From Planctomycetales bacterium (GTDB taxonomy: Bacteria; Planctomycetota; Phycisphaerae; SM23-33), in NCBI GenBank assembly GCA_030673005.1, contig DAOVFI010000130.1, positions 1-6,883 on the forward strand: a DNA stretch of 6,883 bases. Direction: 5' to 3'. This document shows, in pieces, positions 1-4,607 of this stretch (its first letter is position 1; each line of letters begins with the position of its first letter). The position numbers were made by a program, and so were the translations under genes. A model generated the notes under the pieces. It had not been told where the DNA came from. It did no database searches and saw nothing but the letters and a program-made list of their open reading frames with translations.

Positions 1-85
1 AGGGTGTGAGCATGATTTTGCCGCAGGACAGACATGCCCACCCGCTTCGCGTGAGGACATGCCACCCGCCGGCAACGCGGCAAAA

Positions 86-110
86 CGTGGTCGCAAACAC
101 CGCGACCACG
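86..110. repeat. 25-bp palindromic repeat, family 1, copy 1
   Basis: Perfect 9-bp arms CGTGGTCGC (86-94) and GCGACCACG (102-110) surround a 7-nt loop. A second copy at 3606-3630 matches 23 of 25 positions in the same orientation; the two differences lie at and next to the loop, so the arms are fully preserved. Two copies 3.5 kb apart in non-coding DNA suggest a dispersed extragenic palindrome rather than a gene-specific terminator. There is no T-tract on either side. The rest of 1-191 holds a short direct repeat (GACATGCC-type, 31-45 and 56-70) and tandem TCAACCAG units around 122-142, but no credible gene. Confidence 0.6.
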
Positions 111-166
111 CCACCCGTTAATCAACCAGTCAACCAGTTGACCGATCAACCCTTTGTCCAACCGCT

Positions 167-185
167 CACGGGCGGGACGCCCGTG
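167..185. repeat. Small GC-rich hairpin downstream of gyrB
   Basis: Arms CACGGGC (167-173) and GCCCGTG (179-185) form a 7-bp stem with a 5-nt loop, only 7 bases beyond the gyrB stop codon. In the gyrB transcript this would be the first structure after the stop. It has no following U-run, so it is a poor intrinsic terminator. It may be an extragenic palindrome or a 3'-end stabilising hairpin; the sequence does not decide. Confidence 0.4.
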
Positions 186-191
186 CCACGT

Positions 192-2723
192 TTACACGTC
201 GAGGTTTTTGACTTCGAGTGCGTGTGTTTCGATGAATTCGCGGCGGAGTTCGACGTTGTCGCCCATTAGGACGGAGAACATTCTCTCGGCCTCTTCCGCC
301 TCCTCGGCGCGGACTCGCAGGAGCGTCCGTCGCTTCGGGTCCATCGTCGTTTCCCAGAGTTGGTCGGCGTTCATTTCGCCCAGGCCCTTGAAGCGCCTTA
401 TCTCCATGCCCTTGGAGCCGAGTTCGCGGACGGCGGCGGTGATGCCGGCGATGTTGTCGATTTCCAGCGTCGTGTCCTCGTTGACAAGAGCAAACCTGGC
501 AGGAGATTTCTCGCCGGTGACGGACTCGGTGCGGACGAGGAAATAGTCGTCGATGTCCAGGCCCCGGGTGGCGAGTTTGGAGATGATCTTTTCGATGTCC
601 CGAACCTCGTGGAGTTCGGCCTTCTTCTGGAGTTTTTGTGCGCCCCTGGCGCCGCTGCCGTTGCCGCCGGTCCCGTTGCCGTTGCCGCCTGCGCCGTTGC
701 CGTTGCCCGAGCCGTTGGGGTCGGACTCGTCTGCGACCAGGGCGTCCTCATGCTCCTTGAGGATGGCGTCGAAGGCCTTCTGGCTGTGGCAGAAGACGTC
801 TTTCCCGTCGAGGATCAGCCAGTGGGTGGGCAGTTTGCCGCTTTCGCGGTTGGCCATAAGGTTGGCGAAACTCAACCCCCGCCGCTCGACGATGTGGACC
901 TTTTCGGCGAGTTCTTCAAGTATCTCGACAAGTTCGCGGAGTTGTGCGCCCTTCAGTTCGACGGACGTCATGCCACCGGCGGTGTCCCGGATTTGCAGCG
1001 CCGTGCCATCCAGGCCGAGATTGATAAGCGTTGTGCGCATAGCGCGTTCGTCGATGACGTATTCGCGGTGCTTTTTGCGTGTTACCAGGTACAGCGGCGG
1101 CTGGGCGATGAAGATGCGTCCGTTGAGGATAAGCGGCTTCATGTGGCGGAAGAAGAAGGTCAGCAGCAGCGTGCGGATGTGCGAGCCGTCCACGTCGGCG
1201 TCGGTCATGATGACGATTTTGCCGTAGCGGCATTTACCGACGTTGATTTCGTCGTTGCCGATTCCGCAGTCCAGGGCCGAGACGATGTGGCGGATTTCAT
1301 TGAATGAGAGCACCTTGTCGATGCGCGCCTTCTCGACGTTGAGGATTTTTCCCCTCAGCGGCAGGATGGCCTGGATGGCCGAGTCCCGTCCCTGCTTCGC
1401 CGGTCCACCGGCAGAATCACCCTCGACCAGGAACAGTTCGGTGCTGGCGACGTCCTTGCTTCGGCAGTCGGCGAGTTTTCCCGGCAGCGAGCCGCCGGCC
1501 AAGGCCCCTTTTCGGCGGGTCAGGTCGCGCGCCTTGCGCGCCGCGTCCCGCGCCAGTTGAGCCTGGATGCCCTTGTTGATTATCCGCCTGGCCTCGCGCG
1601 GGTGCTCTTCCAGCCAGATGCCCAGCTGCTCGTTGACCGCCTGTGTGACGAACGACTCGACCTCGCTGTTTCCGAGTTTGGTCTTGGTCTGACCCTCGAA
1701 CTGCGGCTCGGCGACCTTTACCGAGATAATGGCCGTCAGACCCTCGCGGAGGTCGTCGCCCGAGGGCGTCTTGTCCTTTTCCTTCAGCAGGCCGGCGTTG
1801 CGAGCCCAGGAATTCAGCGTCCGCGTCAGCGCCGAGCGGAAGCCCGAAAGGTGCGTTCCGCCCTCGATGGTGTGAATGTTGTTGGCGAAGGTGAAGACCG
1901 TTTCGCTGTAACCGTCGTTGTACTGGAGGGCGAGTTCCAGCATGAGCATGGACGGCTCGTCTTCCTTGCGGATTACGGCGGGACGGTGCAGCGGGGTCTT
2001 GCCGTCGTTGAGGTGCTCGACGAAGGCGAGAAGACCCTTGTTGAACTGGAAAGCATCTTCCTTTTCGCCGGGCTGATCGATAAGACGGATCCGCAGGCCC
2101 TCGTTCAGGTAAGCAAGTTCGCGCAGGCGGGTCGAGAGCACCTCGTAGCGGAAGCTCCTGTCGGGAAAGATTTCCGAATCGGGCATGAAGGTGATCTTCG
2201 TGCCGGATTTCTTTCTCCTGCCGATTTTTTTCAGCTTGGCCTGCTTCTTTCCGCGATGGAACTCCATTGAATAGACGTTTTCGTTGCGGCAGACCTCCAC
2301 TTCCATCCACTCGCTGAGTGCGTTGACCACCGAGGCGCCGACCCCGTGCAGCCCGCCGGAGACCTTGTAACTGTCGTGGTCGAATTTGCCCCCGGCGTGC
2401 AGTTTGCACATGACCACCTCGAGCGTGGAGATCTTCAGCGTCGGATGAGGCCCGACCGGTATGCCGACGCCGTCGTCGATGACGGTGCAGGACCCGTCGG
2501 GGTTAATCCGGACGGTGATATTGCTGCACCTGCCGGCCATCGCCTCGTCGATGGCGTTATCGACCAGTTCCCAGACCAGGTGATGCAGTCCGCGCGTGGT
2601 GGTGTCGCCGATGTACATACCGGGGCGTTTGCGCACCGCCTCCAGCCCGCCGAGCACCTTAATCTTGCTTTCGTCGTAAACGACTTTCGCCTTTTTTTTC
2701 TGATCGGCCGCATCCTTGGCCAC
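192..2723 (-). CDS. gyrB: DNA gyrase subunit B (GyrB), ATP-hydrolysing subunit of type IIA topoisomerase
   Basis: GyrB supplies ATPase and TOPRIM functions to the A2B2 gyrase that introduces negative supercoils in the cytoplasm. The 843-residue product shows the GHKL ATPase fold: E52 and N56 in ELVDNAIDEA, D83-G85 in IDDGVGIP, and the glycine-rich lid at K120-G129 (YKVSGGLHGVG). A transducer domain follows, then TOPRIM with E434 in EGDSAGG and the metal-binding D508, D510 and D512 in DADVDGSH. The C-terminal tail carries RRFKGLGEMN at 776-785. Length is near the 804 residues of E. coli GyrB, not the roughly 640 of Bacillus, because of a long insert between TOPRIM and the tail (about residues 555-760). 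That insert contains a Gly/Asn-rich linker at about 670-690. The start is GTG at 2721-2723, chosen because a GAAGGAG Shine-Dalgarno lies 8 nt upstream; the nearby ATG is out of frame. No gyrA or recF is seen next to it. I found no convincing promoter upstream. Confidence 0.98.
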   Translation of the reverse strand: MAKDAADQKKKAKVVYDESKIKVLGGLEAVRKRPGMYIGDTTTRGLHHLVWELVDNAIDEAMAGRCSNITVRINPDGSCTVIDDGVGIPVGPHPTLKISTLEVVMCKLHAGGKFDHDSYKVSGGLHGVGASVVNALSEWMEVEVCRNENVYSMEFHRGKKQAKLKKIGRRKKSGTKITFMPDSEIFPDRSFRYEVLSTRLRELAYLNEGLRIRLIDQPGEKEDAFQFNKGLLAFVEHLNDGKTPLHRPAVIRKEDEPSMLMLELALQYNDGYSETVFTFANNIHTIEGGTHLSGFRSALTRTLNSWARNAGLLKEKDKTPSGDDLREGLTAIISVKVAEPQFEGQTKTKLGNSEVESFVTQAVNEQLGIWLEEHPREARRIINKGIQAQLARDAARKARDLTRRKGALAGGSLPGKLADCRSKDVASTELFLVEGDSAGGPAKQGRDSAIQAILPLRGKILNVEKARIDKVLSFNEIRHIVSALDCGIGNDEINVGKCRYGKIVIMTDADVDGSHIRTLLLTFFFRHMKPLILNGRIFIAQPPLYLVTRKKHREYVIDERAMRTTLINLGLDGTALQIRDTAGGMTSVELKGAQLRELVEILEELAEKVHIVERRGLSFANLMANRESGKLPTHWLILDGKDVFCHSQKAFDAILKEHEDALVADESDPNGSGNGNGAGGNGNGTGGNGSGARGAQKLQKKAELHEVRDIEKIISKLATRGLDIDDYFLVRTESVTGEKSPARFALVNEDTTLEIDNIAGITAAVRELGSKGMEIRRFKGLGEMNADQLWETTMDPKRRTLLRVRAEEAEEAERMFSVLMGDNVELRREFIETHALEVKNLDV

Positions 2724-2731
2724 CTTGTATT

Positions 2732-2738
2732 CTCCTTC
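2732..2738 (-). promoter_or_regulatory. gyrB ribosome binding site fixing a GTG start
   Basis: On the minus strand GAAGGAG lies 8 nt before the GTG at 2721-2723. This near-perfect Shine-Dalgarno supports the GTG over the out-of-frame ATG at 2711-2713, which would open only a 92-residue shadow frame. Confidence 0.8.
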
Positions 2739-2875
2739 AGAAAGGGTTTTTTCTTTTTATATGACAGCAGTTATTTTCACTTTGTGTATTTTCCCAAATC
2801 CGCACGAATTTTGCCAGCGCAAAGGGATATTTTCGTGTGTTTTTCTTGCGAGGTAACTACTACTTTTTCCGGTCG

Positions 2876-2922
2876 GGTGGCACGGTCAAGCCGGAGCGTA
2901 GCGAAAGCTTGGCCGTGCCACC
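2876..2922. repeat. Long imperfect palindrome between gyrB and the adenosyltransferase gene
   Basis: A 16-bp stem pairs 2876-2891 (GGTGGCACGGTCAAGC) with 2907-2922 (GCTTGGCCGTGCCACC), with one T/G position (2886/2912) that is a wobble in RNA. The 15-nt loop includes GGAGCGTAGCGAA. It lies in the gap between two divergently transcribed genes, about 30 bp upstream of the plus-strand promoter, so it is not a terminator for either. The GTGGCACGG / CCGTGCCAC ends resemble the outer bases of the palindromes near 167-189 and 3622-3634. It is most likely a dispersed extragenic repeat. Confidence 0.55.
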
Positions 2923-2952
2923 AGACATTTGATCCTGGACGGAGAAACGACT

Positions 2953-2981
2953 TTGTAACGTGGGGCAATCTCTAATAGAAT
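2953..2981 (+). promoter_or_regulatory. Predicted sigma70-type promoter of the adenosyltransferase gene
   Basis: TTGTAA (2953-2958, 4 of 6 consensus) and TAGAAT (2976-2981, 5 of 6) are separated by exactly 17 bp. Transcription would start near 2988, giving a leader of about 29 nt. That is too short for a cobalamin riboswitch, and no B12-box-like element is seen. Confidence 0.5.
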
Positions 2982-3016
2982 GATCGGCGTGGCGGAGAAC
3001 TATCGGAGCCTTTGCG

Positions 3017-3589
3017 ATGAAGTTGTACACGAGGATGGGTGATAACGGATTTACGTCGTCGGGCGTATCGGGCGGGAGGGCGAGGAAGGATGATCCTCGC
3101 CTGGCGGCGATCGGCGAAGTTGACGCGCTCAATGCCACTATCGGCCTGTGCCTGGCGGAGGCGAAACGAGCCGGCGACGCAGCCGTATGCGACGCCCTCG
3201 AGCCGGTCCGGGACGAACTGTTTGGCGCCGGAGCATCGCTTTCGACGGGCGGCGAATCGCGGCGGCAAACGCCTGATTCTCGCCGGCCGCTCGATGAGGC
3301 CGTCACCCGGATGGAGCGGCTGATCGACACGATCTGTGCCGAGTTGCCGGAATTGACTGATTTTATCCTCCCGGGCGGGTGCGAACTGTCGGCGAGGCTG
3401 CACCTGGCGCGGACGACGGCCCGCCGGACCGAACGCGCCGTCGTAACGGCGATGAATCCGACAGAAAATAAACAGGGAGATGCGCCCGTCGTCCTGAAAT
3501 ACCTCAACCGCCTGTCCGATCTCCTGTTCGCCCTGGCCAGGCTGGCGAATCACAACAGCGGCGAGGCGGAGATTACCCGGAGGCGCTGA
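3017..3589 (+). CDS. pduO: PduO-type cob(I)alamin adenosyltransferase
   Basis: The enzyme transfers the 5'-deoxyadenosyl group of ATP to cob(I)alamin (or a corrinoid precursor), giving adenosylcobalamin in the cytoplasm. The 190-residue product matches the usual size of single-domain PduO/MMAB proteins, which act as trimers. Visible signatures are the N-terminal ATP-binding loop YTRMGDNGFTSS (4-15), D26-G33 with KDDPRLAAIGEVDALN (24-39), FILPGG (116-121), the active-site helix with R132, R136, R137 and E139 in ARTTARRTER, and YLNRLSDLLFALAR (162-175). The spacing R-x3-R-R-x-E matches the catalytic arginines known in human MMAB. The ATG has CGGAG 8 nt upstream and a predicted promoter just before it. 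The gene appears monocistronic: no cobalamin biosynthesis, diol dehydratase or mutase gene is adjacent, so the dependent pathway cannot be read from context. It converges with the cold-shock gene downstream. Confidence 0.93.
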   Translation: MKLYTRMGDNGFTSSGVSGGRARKDDPRLAAIGEVDALNATIGLCLAEAKRAGDAAVCDALEPVRDELFGAGASLSTGGESRRQTPDSRRPLDEAVTRMERLIDTICAELPELTDFILPGGCELSARLHLARTTARRTERAVVTAMNPTENKQGDAPVVLKYLNRLSDLLFALARLANHNSGEAEITRRR

Positions 3590-3605
3590 CGTCAATGTCC
3601 TTCGT

Positions 3606-3630
3606 CGTGGTCGCAGACACAGCGACCACG
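3606..3630. repeat. 25-bp palindromic repeat, family 1, copy 2
   Basis: Arms CGTGGTCGC (3606-3614) and GCGACCACG (3622-3630) with loop AGACACA match the copy at 86-110 at 23 of 25 positions. It lies 16 bp after the adenosyltransferase stop codon and next to the cold-shock gene's terminator. It could fold at the 3' end of the adenosyltransferase transcript. The A-run that follows on the plus strand (3638-3645) is not a U-tract in that direction, so termination there is not supported. Confidence 0.6.
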
Positions 3631-3637
3631 GCACCTG

Positions 3638-3667
3638 AAAAAAAAGCGCCGCCCGACGGGCGGCGCT
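3638..3667 (-). terminator. Intrinsic terminator of the cold-shock gene
   Basis: Read on the minus strand, a perfect 10-bp stem AGCGCCGCCC / GGGCGGCGCT (3658-3667 with 3645-3654) with a 3-nt loop runs straight into eight T residues (3645-3638). This is a textbook rho-independent terminator, 52 bp beyond the cold-shock stop codon. It also separates that transcript from the convergent adenosyltransferase gene. Confidence 0.88.
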
Positions 3668-3719
3668 AATGCTGCTTTCATCACCCCGGGCAAGGGGGTG
3701 TTACTATGCAAACGGCGTC

Positions 3720-3920
3720 TTACGTCTTTCGCACGTTGGCGGCCTTGGGACCTTTTTGCCCTTCAGTGATGTCGAATTCGATGGTGTCGCCTTCATCCAG
3801 CGTCTTGAAACCTTCACCCTGGATGTCGCTGTGGTGGACGAAAACGTCTGTGCCGTCCTCGGCTGTAACGAACCCGTAACCCTTGGTGCTGTTGAACCAC
3901 TTTACCGTACCTGTAGCCAT
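3720..3920 (-). CDS. csp: Cold-shock domain protein, CspA family
   Basis: A 66-residue single-domain nucleic-acid-binding protein with the five-stranded OB fold of the Csp family, which melts RNA secondary structure as an RNA chaperone. The two RNA-binding motifs are clear: RNP1 as KGYGFVTA (13-20) and RNP2 as VFVHH (26-30), with aromatics W8, F9, Y15, F17, F27 and H29-H30 on the binding face. The C-terminal KGPKAANV (56-63) is also typical. The start is ATG at 3918-3920, preceded 7 nt upstream by AGAAGGAG. A longer reading to 3947 would add nine residues before MATGTVKWF, which is not usual for the family, and would place the Shine-Dalgarno inside the coding region. The gene is monocistronic, with a consensus-like promoter about 220 bp upstream and a strong terminator. 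Whether it is truly cold-induced cannot be told from the protein. Confidence 0.96.
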   Translation of the reverse strand: MATGTVKWFNSTKGYGFVTAEDGTDVFVHHSDIQGEGFKTLDEGDTIEFDITEGQKGPKAANVRKT

Positions 3921-4134
3921 GAATTGGCTCCTTCTGCTAATCGGCACATTGTATTTGCTGTAGATGCGCAGGCACGTGCAAAAACTCTCATGTGGGAGTT
4001 ACCGCGAAGGTTGAAGCACTCTCTCAAAGGTTGTGACACCGCTCTGTGAATCCTGCAAACACGCCCGGATGCCACCCGGGCTTCCCCGGCGGGACGGGAA
4101 ACTCTTTCCACAAACAACCCACCGGCCTTTATCT
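3921..4134 (-). promoter_or_regulatory. Long predicted 5' leader of the cold-shock mRNA
   Basis: If transcription starts about 7 nt past the -10 box at 4141-4146, the untranslated leader is about 214 nt. Long leaders of roughly 150 nt or more that refold with temperature are known for E. coli cspA-type mRNAs. Small pairings are visible, such as GCCCGG (4063-4068) with CCGGGC (4076-4081) and AACTC (3983-3987) with GAGTT (3996-4000). No open reading frame here has a convincing ribosome binding site. The leader's length depends entirely on the promoter call. Confidence 0.5.
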
Positions 4135-4140
4135 ATCCTG

Positions 4141-4169
4141 ATTATTACTTCGGCAATCTGGTTTGTCAA
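4141..4169 (-). promoter_or_regulatory. Predicted sigma70 promoter of the cold-shock gene
   Basis: On the minus strand a perfect TTGACA (4164-4169) is followed after 17 bp by AATAAT (4141-4146, 5 of 6 consensus). Immediately upstream (4171-4193) the minus strand is very A/T-rich, with seven consecutive A residues at 4187-4193, in the place where an UP element would contact the RNA polymerase alpha subunits. This is the strongest promoter in the minus direction in the window. Confidence 0.7.
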
Positions 4170-4240
4170 GAGGTGAAAATCTTTAATTTTTTTAACCGTT
4201 CAGGCTCTTGTGTTTTGTAGCAGGCCCCCGCTTTAGCAGG

Positions 4241-4272
4241 CCTGCCTGCCGGCTTGCCTACCGGCAGGCAGG
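4241..4272. repeat. CCTGCCTGCCGG palindrome
   Basis: A perfect 12-bp inverted repeat, CCTGCCTGCCGG (4241-4252) and CCGGCAGGCAGG (4261-4272), with an 8-nt loop and a further AGGCAGG at 4274-4280. Translated on the minus strand it gives the repetitive residues LPAGRQAGRQA, a pattern I associate with spurious ORFs over dispersed repeats. It is nested inside the larger element at 4194-4447. Confidence 0.6.
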
Positions 4273-4302
4273 TAGGCAGGGGTACACAATGGTAATTTGT
4301 AG

Positions 4303-4357
4303 CCCCCATTTTCTCCCTTTCCCGTCCCGAAGGGACGGGAAAGGGAGAAAATGGGGG
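4303..4357. repeat. Perfect 26-bp hairpin inside the MITE-like element
   Basis: Positions 4303-4328 (C5, then ATTTTCTCCCTTT, then CCCGTCCC) are perfectly complementary to 4332-4357, with only a 3-nt GAA spacer. This is the longest perfect inverted repeat in the window and would extrude readily as a cruciform or fold as a long RNA hairpin. No mismatch in 26 bp implies recent origin or active maintenance. It has no following T-run on either strand, so it is not a standard terminator. Confidence 0.75.
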
Positions 4358-4514
4358 TGGGTGTTAGAACCTCAATCACCCCGCTAAAGCGGGGGCCTGT
4401 TACAAAACCTTGCAGGGAGGAAATAATATGACAGCCTGAACGGTTACTAATTTTTTTAGGATTCTTCAGCCGCCTTCTGTCGGCCTGGAAGAGAAGAGCA
4501 ACTCGGCGCGTAAA

Positions 4515-4531
4515 ATCCGGATATTCCGGAT
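4515..4531. promoter_or_regulatory. Operator-like 17-bp inverted repeat upstream of the first pilin-like gene
   Basis: ATCCGGA (4515-4521) and TCCGGAT (4525-4531) are a perfect dyad with a 3-bp spacer, ending 21 bp before the -35 box at 4553. Size, symmetry and position suit a homodimeric regulator. The second pilin-like promoter lacks the same sequence, so any control would be specific to the first gene. No regulator gene is present to pair with it. Confidence 0.3.
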
Positions 4532-4552
4532 ACGAATTCCGCAAACAATGGG

Positions 4553-4581
4553 TTGACCGAAGCCGCAAAAAACCGTATGAT
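4553..4581 (+). promoter_or_regulatory. Predicted sigma70 promoter of pilin-like gene 1
   Basis: TTGACC (4553-4558, 5 of 6 consensus) and TATGAT (4576-4581, 5 of 6) are 17 bp apart, with transcription expected near 4588. The paralog downstream has the same TTGACC box and 17-bp spacing at 5836-5864, which raises confidence in both. Confidence 0.65.
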
Positions 4582-4607
4582 ATAGTATAAGGCTGAAAGG
4601 GACAGAG

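Larger units (their letters stand above)
4194..4447. mobile_element. MITE-like 254-bp inverted-repeat element with nested hairpins
   Basis: The outer inverted repeat is 13 bp and perfect: AACCGTTCAGGCT at 4194-4206 and its complement at 4433-4445. Just inside lies a second inverted pair of 28 bp (4213-4240 with 4380-4407) with two mismatches. The interior contains two more hairpins (4241-4272 and 4303-4357). The element is flanked by an 11-base direct repeat TAATTTTTTTA (4184-4194 and 4448-4458) that looks like a target-site duplication, though it is low-complexity. There is no transposase or other coding capacity, so mobility would need help in trans. The alternative is a nest of unrelated extragenic palindromes that accumulated at one site. 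It sits between the divergent cold-shock and pilin-like promoters. Confidence 0.55.

Noticed and set aside
6..269. 87-residue frame at the window start
   Set aside because: It runs across palindromic and tandem repeats and into the gyrB 3' end, and its translation is repeat-like (NQPVNQ) with no ribosome binding site.
360..1307. 315-residue open frame on the plus strand, antisense to gyrB
   Set aside because: It lies wholly within gyrB, its translation is low-complexity and valine/alanine-rich as expected from the complement of a GC-rich gene, and it has no family motif.
553..2270. Other plus-strand frames opposite gyrB (553-1227, 1243-1560, 1557-2270)
   Set aside because: All are shadows of a clearly conserved coding sequence on the other strand.
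2435..2713. ATG start at 2711-2713 near the gyrB start
   Set aside because: It is out of frame with GyrB; the GTG at 2721-2723 has a properly spaced Shine-Dalgarno.
2982..3016. Cobalamin riboswitch ahead of the adenosyltransferase gene
   Set aside because: The predicted leader is about 29 nt, far too short, and no conserved B12-box-like sequence is visible.
2860..3634. Minus-strand frames opposite the adenosyltransferase gene
   Set aside because: The plus-strand protein carries the full set of PduO-type motifs, so these are antisense shadows.
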